Shown: positions 47,285 to 57,924, counted from the stretch's first letter. The stretch: 64,000 bases of DNA from an uncultured Paracoccaceae bacterium (GCA_947496605.1 CANMDF010000001.1:868001-932000), one strand, 5' to 3'. Translations and numbers: made by a program. Notes: generated by a model not told the origin, from the sequence alone.

Positions 47285-47514
47285 GTCGGGGTGAACCCCG
47301 ACCTACGGCTGCACACTCCGAGGTTCTGCCAGTAATTCCCACCAAACTCGTGGAGTGTGAACTGAGCCTACTCTTCATGACTGGATCAGGTCTTGGGGTC
47401 GTAATGCTGAGTTTAATAGCCATTACTTTCATTCTTTGTACCCGTGGGGTCAGGATTGATCTACGCGCTATCCCAAAGCTATGGCAACGTGAGTAGGTCG
47501 GGGTTCACCCCGAC
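47285..47514. repeat. 230-bp element bounded by 22-bp inverted repeats
   Basis: The 22 bases at 47285-47306 reappear as an exact reverse complement at 47493-47514. Each arm is itself nearly palindromic (GTCGGGGT...ACCCCGAC), so each can fold into a hairpin. Inside is another inverted pair, CACACTCC (47312-47319) and GGAGTGTG (47352-47359). It fills the gap between convergent rhlE and RNase J genes. It may act as paired terminators, or be a MITE- or REP-like repeat. No target duplication is obvious. Confidence 0.7.
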
Positions 47515-47522
47515 GCCATATC

Positions 47523-49187
47523 TCACCCCAACCGCGACACAATCACAGTCACCTCTGGCTTCTTCCCGATCTCGCCCTGCGCTGACCGCCGCGCGATCGA
47601 CTTGAGCTCTTTTTCCAGCTTCACATCGTCCCGCAATGTCTTGGCATTCGCGCGGTTCACAAACTGGCTTAGGTCTTCTTCCACAACTTCAACCAGCGCC
47701 GCGTTGTTGCGTCCGGTTTCCGCCAACCCCGATGTTTCAACCCAAGGGTCGCCCAGTGGTTCGTCGTTTTCATCGATGATCAGCGTCACGATCATATGCC
47801 CGTTTAGCGCCATGCGGATACGGTCGCGCACGATGCCGTCCATCGCCCCGACATGCACCGATCCGTCCAGATAGGTGCGTCCCGTTTCGATGTATTCGGC
47901 CACGGTCGGTTGGTTGCCCGACAGATCAATCATCATGCCGTTGACGGCGACAATGCCCGAAAGCCCCACCTCGGCCCCCAATTTCACATGCTCGCGCAGG
48001 TGCCGGTGTTCGCCGTGCATCGGGATCAGCGTTTGTGGTTTTGTAATCGCGTGAAGGCGTGCCAGATCGGGCCGGTTCGCGTGGCCCGATACGTGGTATT
48101 TGCCGCCTGCGTCGTCGATCACGTCCACACCCAACTCGGAGAGTTGGTTCATGATGCGGATCACACCGCGCTCATTGCCGGGGATGGTTTTTGAGGAGAA
48201 CAGGAACGTATCCCCATCCTTCAATTTAATCCCCATATAGTTGCCCTGCGCCAATTGGGCGCTGGCCGCGCGGCGTTCGCCTTGGCTGCCTGTCACCAGC
48301 AACATCACGTTTTCACGTGGCATTTGCAGCGCGTCTTCGGGGGATACTACGGATGGGAACCCTTTGAGGATGCCCACATCTGTCGCCGCTTCGACCATGC
48401 GGCGCATCGCACGGCCCAGCAGCACGACAGACCGGTCCGCTTTCTGTGCAGCAATCGCCAATGTCTTCAAACGCGCGATGTTCGAGGCAAAGGTCGTGGC
48501 AACAACCATGCCTGACGCCTCTTTCATCATATCGGCGATGGCGTCGCCGATCGTGGATTCGGAGCGCCCTGCTTCGCGCGAGAAGACGTTGGTACTGTCG
48601 CAGATCAGCGCTTTGACACCGTCTTTGGAAACTTCTTCCCAGAGCGCTTCATTCCATGGATCACCCACAACAGGCGTTTCATCAATTTTGAAGTCGCCAG
48701 AGTGCAGCACACGGCCCTCGGGTGTGTCGATCAACAGACCCGCGCTTTCAGGGATTGAATGGCTGATGGGTAGGTAGGATACGGTTATCGGGCCACATTT
48801 GATCATCTCAGGGTACACGCCCACGACCTTCACCACGCTTTCAGGGTGCCCGTGTTCGTCCAGCTTGCGCCGCGCGATATTGGCGGTGAATGGACGTGCA
48901 TAGACGGGTGCGCCCAGCTGTTCCCAATAGTGCCCGATGGCGCCCACGTGGTCTTCATGGGCGTGGGTGATAAAGATACCTTCGATTTGCGCTTTGCGTG
49001 CTTTCAGCCAAGCGATATCGGGTAGGATCAGGTCCACCCCGGGTGTTCCGTCCATATCAGGGAAGGTCACGCCCAGATCGACCACGATCAGCCGCTCTTT
49101 CCCCGGTTTGCCATAGCCATAAACATAGGCGTTCATGCCGATTTCGCCGGCACCTCCGAGGGGTAGATAAATCAGGCGGTCGCTCAT
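47523..49187 (-). CDS. rnj: Ribonuclease J
   Basis: This 554-aa metallo-beta-lactamase/beta-CASP nuclease has the metal motif FITHAHEDHVGAIGH (about residues 75-89). LHSGDFKIDETPV, the beta-CASP region with CDSTNVFSREAGRSE, and HVSGHANRPDL complete the family signature. It degrades and matures RNA from the 5' end or internally. It overlaps coaX by 4 bp at its start and is the end of the nuoN-birA-coaX-rnj run. Confidence 0.95.
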   Translation of the reverse strand: MSDRLIYLPLGGAGEIGMNAYVYGYGKPGKERLIVVDLGVTFPDMDGTPGVDLILPDIAWLKARKAQIEGIFITHAHEDHVGAIGHYWEQLGAPVYARPFTANIARRKLDEHGHPESVVKVVGVYPEMIKCGPITVSYLPISHSIPESAGLLIDTPEGRVLHSGDFKIDETPVVGDPWNEALWEEVSKDGVKALICDSTNVFSREAGRSESTIGDAIADMMKEASGMVVATTFASNIARLKTLAIAAQKADRSVVLLGRAMRRMVEAATDVGILKGFPSVVSPEDALQMPRENVMLLVTGSQGERRAASAQLAQGNYMGIKLKDGDTFLFSSKTIPGNERGVIRIMNQLSELGVDVIDDAGGKYHVSGHANRPDLARLHAITKPQTLIPMHGEHRHLREHVKLGAEVGLSGIVAVNGMMIDLSGNQPTVAEYIETGRTYLDGSVHVGAMDGIVRDRIRMALNGHMIVTLIIDENDEPLGDPWVETSGLAETGRNNAALVEVVEEDLSQFVNRANAKTLRDDVKLEKELKSIARRSAQGEIGKKPEVTVIVSRLG

Positions 49188-49957
49188 GCGGTGTCCTTGT
49201 TATATTGGTGGATGACGGTCAAACCGTGCATCGTCAGATCATCTTCAAACGCGTCGAACAGTGGCTCGGACTGTTGGAACAGCGGGGCCAGACCACCGGT
49301 TGAGATTACCTGCATGGGCACGCCGCGTTCTGCCTTGATCCGCGCGCATATCTCACGCACGAGGCCGATGTAACCCCAAAAGACACCCGACTGCATGCAG
49401 GCCACCGTATTGGTCCCGATCACCGACTGCGGTTTCGTGATATCCACATGCGGCAAGGCGGCGGCTGCGTTGTGCAACGCCTCAAGCGACAGGTTCACGC
49501 CGGGTGCGATCACGCCACCGACATAAGCCCCGTCTTCGGCGACCACATCAAAGGTTGTGGCGGTTCCAAAATCCACCACGATCAGGTTACCGCCAAAACG
49601 GTCATAAGCCCCTGCCGTATTCACCAAGCGGTCGGGGCCAACTTGTGTGCCTTCGTCGACCCGCGGCTCTGCAGGCAAGCGGCAATCAGCCTTGCCCACA
49701 ACCATCGGGCGGCAGTTGTAGTATCTGTCCGCAAAGACCCGCAGGTTAAACACGACGCGCGGAACGGTCGAGCTGACGATCACCTCAGTGATGATGACAT
49801 CCAGTTTTTGAAACCGCATCAGTGTGGACAGCCAGACATAGTATTGATCTGCGGTCCGCTGCCATTCAGTGCTGGTGCGCCAAGTGGCGATAAAATCTGT
49901 CCCGTCCCATATGGAAAACACGGTGTTCGTGTTACCGCAGTCGATGGCTAAAAGCAT
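49184..49957 (-). CDS. coaX: Type III pantothenate kinase
   Basis: This 257-aa protein catalyses the first step of coenzyme A synthesis. The phosphate loop is LLAIDCGNTNTVFSIWDG at the N-terminus. GPDRLVNTAGAYDRFGGNLIVVDFGTATTFDVV and the later GGVIAPGVNLSLEAL are CoaX signatures. It lies 12 bp after birA and overlaps rnj by 4 bp. Confidence 0.95.
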   Translation of the reverse strand: MLLAIDCGNTNTVFSIWDGTDFIATWRTSTEWQRTADQYYVWLSTLMRFQKLDVIITEVIVSSTVPRVVFNLRVFADRYYNCRPMVVGKADCRLPAEPRVDEGTQVGPDRLVNTAGAYDRFGGNLIVVDFGTATTFDVVAEDGAYVGGVIAPGVNLSLEALHNAAAALPHVDITKPQSVIGTNTVACMQSGVFWGYIGLVREICARIKAERGVPMQVISTGGLAPLFQQSEPLFDAFEDDLTMHGLTVIHQYNKDTA

Positions 49958-49969
49958 GTGCCGTCTCCT

Positions 49970-50740
49970 TTAGAAAAATACATCCGCCGCGGCGATGGCG
50001 CGGGGTCCGGTGCCTGTGATCAGCACAAGGTTGCCGTCACGGTCGATGCTGTCAAAGATACCCGTGACGTCTTCGCGCCCGGTGCGGGCGGTGATCACTT
50101 CGCCCAGTCGCGCGGCATTGGACATCCAGTCATCGCGAATACGGCCAAATCCGAGCCGCAGCAGTTTCGCCTCTTGTGTCGCATAGGCGTCGGCAAGTGT
50201 TGAGAGGAAGTCTTTGGGAGAGACGTCTTCGCCGCCACCTGCTGCAAGGCTTGTCGGTGTGAAACTGGCGTCTGTGACGCCTTCGGGTATGTGTCGTAGG
50301 TTCACACCAATTCCGATGGACAGCCAGTCAACGAACGGCCCCCGACCGCTGCTTTCCAACAAAATACCAGCAACTTTACCACCCGACAGCAAGACGTCGT
50401 TAGGCCATTTCAGCGATAGCTTTTCAGCCGGGACATAGATTGCCAAGGCTTGAAACAGCGCGTTGGCTGCGAGGAAGGACCGCTTGGACGCTTCAACTGC
50501 TGTCGCCTCGGGTCGGAAGATCAAGGTTGCGTTCAGGTTACCTTCCGGGACCACCCATTTGCGCCCACGACGACCACGTGCCGCGGTTTGGGTCTTGGCC
50601 ATGATCCAGGTGGGGCGGTCGATATTCGGCGCACGGCGCACGGCCTCGGCCATTGTGCTGTCTACAGTATTCAGCAAGACGCGGGCGTAACCTTCTGGCC
50701 ACGGCCCGTGATCATGGCTGTCAGCCCGCAGTTTGCTCAT
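49970..50740 (-). CDS. birA: Biotin--[acetyl-CoA-carboxylase] ligase
   Basis: This 256-aa biotin protein ligase attaches biotin to the carboxylase BCCP. It has the ligase loop TQTAARGRRGRKW, then SLKWPNDVLLSGGKVAGILLE with the catalytic Lys, and GIGVNLRH. There is no N-terminal helix-turn-helix, so it should be monofunctional, not a bio-operon repressor. It is 81 bp downstream of nuoN in the same direction. Confidence 0.93.
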   Translation of the reverse strand: MSKLRADSHDHGPWPEGYARVLLNTVDSTMAEAVRRAPNIDRPTWIMAKTQTAARGRRGRKWVVPEGNLNATLIFRPEATAVEASKRSFLAANALFQALAIYVPAEKLSLKWPNDVLLSGGKVAGILLESSGRGPFVDWLSIGIGVNLRHIPEGVTDASFTPTSLAAGGGEDVSPKDFLSTLADAYATQEAKLLRLGFGRIRDDWMSNAARLGEVITARTGREDVTGIFDSIDRDGNLVLITGTGPRAIAAADVFF

Positions 50741-50821
50741 AATGCGTCACCATTCGCTGCCTCTCCCTGACGGTCGAACGCGATTGGTGACCATCCTTTT
50801 TGAGAATGGTGCAAATTGCGC

Positions 50822-52258
50822 CTAGTTGACAAGCGTTGCCGCCGCAGCCGCCGCAATAGGCTCGATCCCGAACAGGTTCACGACGCCCAACAACATGACA
50901 GCTGCAGAGCCCATCAGGAATGCCCAAAGCACCGGGTTCATTTTGCCGTCGAGTTGTTCGCCCTCTTCGCCGAAGTACATGAAGTACACGATGCGGATAT
51001 AGTAGAAAGCACCGATCACAGATGCGATCACACCGGCAACAGCCAACCATGCAAGGCCACCATCATAGGCCGCACGCAGCACATAGAACTTGCCAAAGAA
51101 CCCCACCATGGGTGGCACACCTGCAAGGCTGAAGAGCAGCACGAGCATCGCCAGCGCACGCAATGGCTGACGCTTGGAGTACATCTTAAGGCTATCGATA
51201 TTGGTCACAGGTCGCCCGTCACGTTCCATCGCAAGGATGAACGCGAACGTACCGATGTTCATGGTTACATAAATCGCCATATAGATCAGCATCGCTTGCA
51301 CACCAAAGGCTGTACCAGCGGCGAGGCCCATCAGGGCGAAACCCATGTGCGCAATGGAGGAATACGCCATCAGGCGTTTGATGTCTTTCTGCCCGATTGC
51401 AGCAATCGCGCCGAGGAACATAGAAACCACCGACAGGAACGCCACAATCTGTTGCCAATCGCCAACGATGCCGCCGAATGCGTCATGTACAACGCGAGCG
51501 AAGAGCGCCATTGCAGCAACTTTGGGTGCTGTCGCGAAGAAGGCGGTGACCGGCGTCGGTGAGCCTTCATAGACGTCCGGCGTCCACATATGGAACGGCG
51601 CAGCAGAGACCTTGAACGCAAAGCCCGCAATCAAGAAGACAAGGCCAAAGAGCAAGCCGAGGGATGGCTCGTTTGCTGTCGCTTCAATGATGCCTGCAAA
51701 CAGTGTTGTGCCTGCAAAGCCGTAGGTCAGCGATGCACCGTAGAGCAGCAAGCCAGAAGAGAGTGCACCGAGCACGAAGTACTTGAGGCCCGCTTCGGTT
51801 GATTTCACGCTATCACGGCGCAGCGATGCCACGACGTAGAGCGCCAGTGACTGCAATTCGAGGCCCATATAGAGCGCCATAAGGTCGCCCGCAGACACCA
51901 TGACCATCATGCCCACAACGGCCAATGCCACAAGGATTGGGTATTCAAACCGCAACAACCCGCGTTGCTGCATATAGCTTTCGGACATCAGCAAGACCGC
52001 AGCCGCAGACAGCAAGATCACGATCTTCGCAAACCGCGCAAAACCGTCGTCTACAAACATGCCACCAAAGGCAATGTTCGTGCCCTGCCCGTTGATCCCG
52101 ATCCAGACCGCCAACAGCACAAACAGACCGGACGTCGCCCAAGTCAACAGCGGCGCCATGCCGTCTTTGGTGGTATAAACCGCAGCAAGCAGTGCGATCA
52201 TGGCGTAAACCGCCAGCACAATCTCAGGCATCAGGATTTGGATATCAGCGCCAATCAT
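50822..52258 (-). CDS. nuoN: NADH-quinone oxidoreductase subunit N
   Basis: This 478-aa antiporter-like complex I membrane subunit has about 14 TMs. Conserved features include [32 protein letters not shown] and [22 protein letters not shown], with the proton-path Lys residues. It is the last nuo gene, 12 bp after nuoM, and precedes birA. Confidence 0.96.
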   Translation of the reverse strand: MIGADIQILMPEIVLAVYAMIALLAAVYTTKDGMAPLLTWATSGLFVLLAVWIGINGQGTNIAFGGMFVDDGFARFAKIVILLSAAAVLLMSESYMQQRGLLRFEYPILVALAVVGMMVMVSAGDLMALYMGLELQSLALYVVASLRRDSVKSTEAGLKYFVLGALSSGLLLYGASLTYGFAGTTLFAGIIEATANEPSLGLLFGLVFLIAGFAFKVSAAPFHMWTPDVYEGSPTPVTAFFATAPKVAAMALFARVVHDAFGGIVGDWQQIVAFLSVVSMFLGAIAAIGQKDIKRLMAYSSIAHMGFALMGLAAGTAFGVQAMLIYMAIYVTMNIGTFAFILAMERDGRPVTNIDSLKMYSKRQPLRALAMLVLLFSLAGVPPMVGFFGKFYVLRAAYDGGLAWLAVAGVIASVIGAFYYIRIVYFMYFGEEGEQLDGKMNPVLWAFLMGSAAVMLLGVVNLFGIEPIAAAAAATLVN

Positions 52259-52270
52259 AACGGGCTTTCC

Positions 52271-53812
52271 TTAATTCGAAGCGAACTGCGTGGCGGCCTC
52301 AAAGGTCGCCAGCGCGGTTTCATAGTTGCCGACCAGCGCGTTCACGCTTGGGCCGATAATGTCGAGGACAAGGGCGGGATAGACGCCCAGCAGCAAGGTC
52401 ATCGCGACCAATGGCGCAAAGATCACCCGCTCGCGCGTACCCATGTCTGTGATCGTTTTCAGGCTTTCCTTGATCAGATCGCCAAACACCACCCGGCGGT
52501 AAAGCCACAGCGCATAGGCCGCCGACAAGATCACACCAGAGGTCGCAAACAGTGCGATCCATGTGTTCACTTGGAAGATGCCCATCAGCACAAGGAATTC
52601 ACCGACAAAGCCCGATGTCCCCGGCAGGCCGACGTTGGCCATGGTGAAGAACATAAAGATCAGCGCATAGGCGGGCATCCGGTTGACCAAGCCGCCATAG
52701 GCGTCAATTTCACGCGTGTGCATCCGGTCGTAGATCACGCCAACACATAAGAACAACGCGCCAGAGATAAAGCCGTGGCTGATCATCTGGAAAATCGCAC
52801 CGTCGATGCCCTGTTGGTTCACCGCAAAGATGCCCATCGTCACGTAACCCATGTGGGCAACGGAGGAATAGGCGATCAGTTTTTTCATGTCTTCCTGAAC
52901 CAATGCGACCAGCGACGTGTAGACAATCGCGATGGCTGACAGTGTCAGAACCAGCGGCCCCATCACCTCGGACCCAACGGGGAACATTGGCAGACTGAAG
53001 CGCAGGAAGCCGTAGCCGCCCATCTTCAACAGGATCGCAGCTAGAACCACAGAACCAGCCGTCGGCGCCTGTACGTGTGCATCGGGTAACCATGTGTGGA
53101 CCGGCCACATCGGCATTTTCACTGCAAAGCTTGCGAAGAATGCCAGCCACAGAAGCGTCTGCATGCCGCCAATGATTTGCACCCCAAGGATGCTGAAATT
53201 TTCAGTCTCGAAGGTGAAGGACATCAAAGTCGGAATGTCCGTCGTGCCTGCGGCCGAGAACATCGCAACCATTGCCACCAGCATCAGCACAGAACCGAGG
53301 AAGGTGTAGAGGAAGAACTTGAAGGACGCATAAATCCGGTTCTTGCCGCCCCAGATGCCGATGATCAGGAACATCGGGATCAGGCCTGCCTCGAAGAACA
53401 GGTAGAACAGCACCAGATCAAGGGCCAGGAACACGCCCAGCATCAGCGTTTCCAAGACCAGGAACGCGATCATGTATTCTTTGACGCGGGATTTCACATC
53501 CCAGCAGGACGCGATCACCAGTGGCATCAGGAATGTGGTCAGCATCACGAACAGGATCGAGATACCGTCGACACCCATCTTATACTGCAAGCCCAGCAAC
53601 CAATCACGGGTTTCCACCATCTGGAACCCCGTGTCAGCGGGGTTAAAGTTGGTCAAGATGAACAACGAGCAGATGAATGTCACCGCTGTCGTAACCAGTG
53701 CCACCCATTTGGCGTTGCGCTGTGCAGCTTCATCATCGCCACGCAAGAACAGCGCAAGAATTACCGCACCAAGCAGTGGCAGGAATGTTGTGAGTGAGAG
53801 AATATTGCCCAT
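52271..53812 (-). CDS. nuoM: NADH-quinone oxidoreductase subunit M
   Basis: This 513-aa, roughly 14-TM proton-pumping subunit has [17 protein letters not shown], with the key Glu in TM5. [24 protein letters not shown] and [17 protein letters not shown] follow. It shares one base with the nuoL stop (TAATG). Confidence 0.97.
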   Translation of the reverse strand: MGNILSLTTFLPLLGAVILALFLRGDDEAAQRNAKWVALVTTAVTFICSLFILTNFNPADTGFQMVETRDWLLGLQYKMGVDGISILFVMLTTFLMPLVIASCWDVKSRVKEYMIAFLVLETLMLGVFLALDLVLFYLFFEAGLIPMFLIIGIWGGKNRIYASFKFFLYTFLGSVLMLVAMVAMFSAAGTTDIPTLMSFTFETENFSILGVQIIGGMQTLLWLAFFASFAVKMPMWPVHTWLPDAHVQAPTAGSVVLAAILLKMGGYGFLRFSLPMFPVGSEVMGPLVLTLSAIAIVYTSLVALVQEDMKKLIAYSSVAHMGYVTMGIFAVNQQGIDGAIFQMISHGFISGALFLCVGVIYDRMHTREIDAYGGLVNRMPAYALIFMFFTMANVGLPGTSGFVGEFLVLMGIFQVNTWIALFATSGVILSAAYALWLYRRVVFGDLIKESLKTITDMGTRERVIFAPLVAMTLLLGVYPALVLDIIGPSVNALVGNYETALATFEAATQFASN

Positions 53813-55941
53813 TAGTTCGCTCCCCCAAACAGCGTCATCCAGGTGAGTAGAATGCCTATACCAAGCACCATCGCAAAGACGTAGCTAAAGATATAACCCG
53901 ACTGCGCACGACCCGCGAGGCGTGTTAGGAAGGGTACGATCCCCATAGCGACACCATTGATACCCCCGTCGATCGTCTTGGTATCGCCCTGCTTCCACAG
54001 GATGCGGCCCAAGGCAAATGCAGGGCGGACGAAGATGAAATTGTAAATCTCATCAAAGTACCATTTATTCAGCAAAAACTGATACAAAGGTGCTTGTTGC
54101 GTGGCCAGCTTATGTGGCCAGTCAGGACGACGGATGTACATCTGATAGGCCAGACCAAGGCCCGCCAACATTGCGACGAACGGCGTCAGCTTGACCCAGA
54201 CAGGGACTTCGTGGGCATCGTTTAGCACGTGGTTGTCGGGGCTGTTATGGATCGCCCCTTCGCCCGGTGCGCCGACAAGGTTGTAGTGGGCTTTGCCGTG
54301 GCCGCCCTCTTCTTTTGCGTGATCGTCGCCGTGGTCATCTGCGTGATCATCCGCATGGTCATCGCCATGTTCGGATGCTTCTGCGTAAGGCACACCAAAG
54401 AACTTGCCGACCTTATCGTTGGACCCAAAGAACGACCCGTACCACACCATACCAGAGAAGATCGCGCCAATGGCCAGCACATAAAGCGGGAACAGCATCG
54501 TGTTTGGTGCCTCATGGGCGTGGTCGTGCGTATGCGCATCACCGCGCGGTGTGCCATAGAACGTCAGGAACATCAGACGCCAGCTGTAGAAGCTGGTCAT
54601 AAGTGCGGCCACAACAAGCATCCAGAAGGCATAGCCGCCGGCGGTGCCTGCATAGGCGCTCTCAATAATCGCGTCTTTTGAGACAAAGCCTGCAAAACCA
54701 ATCGGGAAGCCGACGTAAAGCAGCGGAATGCCAACACCGGTAATCGCCAGCGTACCGATCATCATCATCCAGAACGTCTTGGGGATCTTATGGCGCAAAC
54801 CGCCATAGTTCCGCATATCCTGTTCGTGGTGCATCGCGTGGATGACGGAACCTGCACCGAGGAACAACATCGCCTTAAAGAACGCGTGTGTCAGCAGGTG
54901 GAACATCGCGACCGAGTAAACACCCAGACCAGCGGCCACGAACATATAGCCCAGCTGCGAACAGGTGGAATATGCAATGACGCGTTTGATGTCGTTCTGC
55001 ACCAGACCCACGGTCGCAGCAAAGAAGGCTGTGGTGGCACCAAGGAAGACGATAAAGTTCGTGGTTGCTTCGGCATATTCCATCAGCGGCGACATGCGGC
55101 AAACAAGGAACACACCCGCAGTGACCATGGTCGCGGCGTGGATCAGGGCGGACACTGGTGTCGGGCCTTCCATCGCGTCGGGCAGCCATGTGTGCAGGAA
55201 CAGCTGCGCCGATTTACCCATCGCACCGATGAACAGCAGGAAGGCAATCAGGTTCAGCGTATTCCAGTCGCGCCACAGGAAGGTGATGGTCGCATCGTGC
55301 AGATCAGGGATCGCGGCAAAGATATCATCAAACTTGATGCTATCGGTCACCATATAGAGGGCGAAAATACCCAGCGCGAAACCAAAGTCACCGACGCGGT
55401 TGACAACAAACGCCTTGATCGCAGCGGCACCGGCAGACGGTTTGCGATAGTAGAAACCAATCAACAGGTAAGAGGCAACGCCCACGCCTTCCCAGCCAAA
55501 GAACATCTGAACAAGGTTGTCAGCTGTCACCAGCATCAACATCGCGAAGGTAAAGAAGGACAGGTAGGCAAAGAAACGGGGGCGGTAGCTCTCGTGCTCT
55601 TTGAAATTTTCGTCATGGGCCATGTAGCCAAAGGAATATAGGTGCACGAGCGCCGAAACGGTGTTGATCACGATCAGCATGATCGCAGTCAGACGGTCCA
55701 TCTTGATTGCCCAATCGGTGGACAACGTGCCGCTTTCGATCCAGCGCAGGATGTTAACGGTATAGGCACCGTTGGGGTGGGCGCTTGGGTCAAATGTCAG
55801 GAACACGACCCAAGACAGGATCGCCGCCAAGAAGAGCAGGCTTGTCGCGGTCCATTGGGCGGCCGTTTCGCCGATCAGTTTCCAGCCAAAGCCACATAAG
55901 ATGGCGCCAACCAGCGGGGCAAAGAGGATGATGGTTTCCAT
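53812..55941 (-). CDS. nuoL: NADH-quinone oxidoreductase subunit L with His/Asp-rich insertion
   Basis: This 709-aa subunit has the antiporter core ([49 protein letters not shown]) and the long lateral helix to the C-terminus. Between late TMs, around residues 523-553 (54280-54372), lies a tract of repeated H-x-D-D units containing eight His and eight Asp. A shorter HTHDHAHE run precedes it. Such a cluster could bind divalent metal on a membrane-exposed loop; this is inference. The 43-aa small gene lies just upstream. Confidence 0.96.
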   Translation of the reverse strand: METIILFAPLVGAILCGFGWKLIGETAAQWTATSLLFLAAILSWVVFLTFDPSAHPNGAYTVNILRWIESGTLSTDWAIKMDRLTAIMLIVINTVSALVHLYSFGYMAHDENFKEHESYRPRFFAYLSFFTFAMLMLVTADNLVQMFFGWEGVGVASYLLIGFYYRKPSAGAAAIKAFVVNRVGDFGFALGIFALYMVTDSIKFDDIFAAIPDLHDATITFLWRDWNTLNLIAFLLFIGAMGKSAQLFLHTWLPDAMEGPTPVSALIHAATMVTAGVFLVCRMSPLMEYAEATTNFIVFLGATTAFFAATVGLVQNDIKRVIAYSTCSQLGYMFVAAGLGVYSVAMFHLLTHAFFKAMLFLGAGSVIHAMHHEQDMRNYGGLRHKIPKTFWMMMIGTLAITGVGIPLLYVGFPIGFAGFVSKDAIIESAYAGTAGGYAFWMLVVAALMTSFYSWRLMFLTFYGTPRGDAHTHDHAHEAPNTMLFPLYVLAIGAIFSGMVWYGSFFGSNDKVGKFFGVPYAEASEHGDDHADDHADDHGDDHAKEEGGHGKAHYNLVGAPGEGAIHNSPDNHVLNDAHEVPVWVKLTPFVAMLAGLGLAYQMYIRRPDWPHKLATQQAPLYQFLLNKWYFDEIYNFIFVRPAFALGRILWKQGDTKTIDGGINGVAMGIVPFLTRLAGRAQSGYIFSYVFAMVLGIGILLTWMTLFGGAN
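54280..54372 (-). repeat. His/Asp-rich in-frame repeat within nuoL
   Basis: Imperfect 12-bp repeats encode HADDH/HGDDH units over about 31 codons of nuoL. The tract is in frame and ends in GGHGKAHYN. Copy number could vary between strains by slippage. Confidence 0.75.
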
Positions 55942-55948
55942 TGGTCTT

Positions 55949-56080
55949 CTAGTCCTCAGTCTTCGCTGTCAGGCGCTTGTCGTCTAATGCAGCACCAAGA
56001 TCTTGCATCAAAAAATAATAGGCGCCGGCGACGCCAATCATCACGGGGATCAGCCAGCTGTATTGAAGGGCAAGTGCCAT
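55949..56080 (-). CDS. 43-aa single-TM protein between nuoK and nuoL
   Basis: The frame gives [20 protein letters not shown], then [16 protein letters not shown] and a short acidic end. There is one TM helix followed by a polar tail. It fits exactly between nuoK (4 bp before) and nuoL (7 bp after), the spacing expected of a genuine operon member. I know no named family. It could be a small accessory or assembly peptide for complex I (inference). Confidence 0.65.
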   Translation of the reverse strand: MALALQYSWLIPVMIGVAGAYYFLMQDLGAALDDKRLTAKTED

Positions 56081-56084
56081 ATCC

Positions 56085-56390
56085 TTAACCCTTCATCACG
56101 TTGACGTCTTCAACGTCGATGGTCCCGCGGTTGCGGAAGAAACACACAAGGATCGCAAGGCCGATCGCGGCCTCGGCAGCGGCGACGGTCAGCACGAACA
56201 GGGTAAACACCTGCCCGACCAAATCGCCCAAATAGCTTGAGAAGGCCACAAGGTTGATGTTCACCGCCAGCAGCATCAATTCGATGCTCATCAGCAAGAT
56301 GATCACGTTTTTTCGGTTCAGGAATAATCCGAAGATCCCGATGACAAACAGGGCCGCAGCCACCGTGAGATAATGTTCAAGTCCGATCAT
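56085..56390 (-). CDS. nuoK: NADH-quinone oxidoreductase subunit K
   Basis: This 101-aa, three-TM subunit contains [24 protein letters not shown], with the conserved membrane Glu, and [15 protein letters not shown] with the second. It is of normal length and forms part of the complex I proton-transfer chain. Confidence 0.97.
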   Translation of the reverse strand: MIGLEHYLTVAAALFVIGIFGLFLNRKNVIILLMSIELMLLAVNINLVAFSSYLGDLVGQVFTLFVLTVAAAEAAIGLAILVCFFRNRGTIDVEDVNVMKG

Positions 56391-56446
56391 ACGTATCTTC
56401 CTTTTGAGGCGCCCGGCCCCGGTCTTTTGTTCGCAGCAAACGGGAA

Positions 56447-56917
56447 TTAACCCGCCAGCATAAATTCAGTCTTGTCGCCACGCAGCGCGGGATAAGCCGC
56501 AGCGCAAGCGCATGTTTCATTTGTCTCAACCGTGATGGTGATATCGCGGGCGATGAATTCCAGATCGCTCGCGATCCGTTCAAACGTCGCAAACGCGCGG
56601 GCGCCGGATTGATGACGGTCCAACACATCACGCGCATCATCGGTGCGGTCAAACGCAGCACGGCGGCCCATGTTATCCTCGGCACTGCGGAACTTGAGCA
56701 TCTCGCCACTGGCGCAGTCCACAAGGGAATAGCCTTTGGCTGTGCCTTCCAGCGACCACCAGTCCATCCACATCACACGGCCTTCGCCCAGATCAGCATG
56801 GCGGATTTCGCCACCATGGCTGGGATGGGTCGTGCGCTTGCAATCTGCCAGCGTCAGGGCACTTGCCTGACCGGCGATCAGCATCGCAAAGGTTGATATG
56901 ATGGCGAGGTCACGCAT
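56447..56917 (-). CDS. Exported Cys-containing protein inside the nuo operon
   Basis: This 156-aa protein has a signal peptide ([20 protein letters not shown]) and a mature part with five cysteines ([28 protein letters not shown]). No known domain. It starts 6 bp after the nuoJ stop and lies before nuoK, so it is in the operon. A periplasmic location contrasts with its cytoplasmic-arm and membrane neighbours. Role unknown. Confidence 0.75.
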   Translation of the reverse strand: MRDLAIISTFAMLIAGQASALTLADCKRTTHPSHGGEIRHADLGEGRVMWMDWWSLEGTAKGYSLVDCASGEMLKFRSAEDNMGRRAAFDRTDDARDVLDRHQSGARAFATFERIASDLEFIARDITITVETNETCACAAAYPALRGDKTEFMLAG

Positions 56918-56923
56918 GTCCGC

Positions 56924-57529
56924 CTACAGCCCCTGCCCCGGTTTGACGTCTTTCAGCTCCATCGCCTTTGCAGGATCACGGTACATCTGCTCCAGCACGT
57001 TCTGGCGCTTGATATCCACGCGGTGGCGCAGCGTCAGGACAATCGCCCCGATCATCGCGACCAGCAGGATCAGCCCCGAAAGCTGGAATAGCAGAATGTA
57101 TTTGTCATAAATCAGCAGACCCAGGGCGCGGGTGTTATCCAGATCGCCCGCAGGTGCCGCAATGCGCCCTTCGACACCGTCCGCAAAGCCCCAGACACCA
57201 AGTGCCAGCGCCAATTGCATCATGATCACAACACCGATCAGCAACCCAAGCGGTAGGTATTTCGTCATTTCCGCCTTCAATTCCGCGAAATCGACATCCA
57301 GCATCATGACCACGAACAAGAACAGCACCGCAACCGCGCCGACGTAGACAATGATCAATAGCATCGCGACGAACTCAGCGCCCAAAGTCACGAACAACCC
57401 GGCCGAGGACAGGAAGGCAAGGATCAACCACAGCACTGAGTGCACTGGGTTCCGGCTGACAACAGTCATCAGGCCACCCGTCACAGTCGTCACGGCAAAA
57501 AGGTAAAAAGTGAACGCGAAGACGGTCAT
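56924..57529 (-). CDS. nuoJ: NADH-quinone oxidoreductase subunit J
   Basis: This 201-aa, five-TM subunit contains [51 protein letters not shown] in abbreviated family form, with the TM3 pi-bulge region [14 protein letters not shown]. It overlaps the CMD-like gene by 4 bp upstream. Confidence 0.96.
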   Translation of the reverse strand: MTVFAFTFYLFAVTTVTGGLMTVVSRNPVHSVLWLILAFLSSAGLFVTLGAEFVAMLLIIVYVGAVAVLFLFVVMMLDVDFAELKAEMTKYLPLGLLIGVVIMMQLALALGVWGFADGVEGRIAAPAGDLDNTRALGLLIYDKYILLFQLSGLILLVAMIGAIVLTLRHRVDIKRQNVLEQMYRDPAKAMELKDVKPGQGL

Positions 57530-57924
57530 GCGCTGTCGTCCTTATCTAAGACTTCTGTGGCCAATTCCATGGCTTTGGTCATGGCCGGGACGCCTGCGAA
57601 CATGCCCATTTGGGCAATCGCTTCGGCGATTTCTTGTTTTGTGGCACCCGCCTCTACCAGATGGCGGACGGTCAATCTAATCTGCGCTTCGGCCTGTGCA
57701 CCCAATACGGTTAGTCCGGCCAAAGTCAGCAAAAGCCGCGTCTTGGCATCCAATCCATCGGGGTTGATGCCCTTGCCAAAGAACATCTCCATCGTCTCGG
57801 CAGGCATCGTCGGCCACAGGTTTTCAAACCCTTTGGGCGCGAAAGCATCCATATCGACATTCATCGATTTGGCCCAATCCTGGGACATCTTCATCATCGC
57901 TTCAAAGGGGTTTGGATCAGTCAT
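57526..57924 (-). CDS. Carboxymuconolactone-decarboxylase-like protein embedded in nuo
   Basis: This 132-aa protein has a CMD/AhpD-like helical domain in its C-terminal two thirds ([40 protein letters not shown]). No AhpD CxxC pair is present, so a peroxidase activity is unlikely. It overlaps nuoI upstream and nuoJ downstream by 4 bp each, so translation is coupled on both sides. A role tied to complex I or its redox state is inferred from position only. Confidence 0.82.
   Translation of the reverse strand: MTDPNPFEAMMKMSQDWAKSMNVDMDAFAPKGFENLWPTMPAETMEMFFGKGINPDGLDAKTRLLLTLAGLTVLGAQAEAQIRLTVRHLVEAGATKQEIAEAIAQMGMFAGVPAMTKAMELATEVLDKDDSA

Noticed and set aside
47241..47432. 63-codon minus-strand frame across the rhlE end and inverted-repeat element
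   Set aside because: It overlaps the end of rhlE and one repeat arm, has no ribosome site, and its sequence is explained by the repeat.
54280..54372. Tandem repeat read as a possible CRISPR-like array
   Set aside because: The repeats are 12-bp, have no spacers, and are in frame within nuoL, encoding the His/Asp-rich loop.
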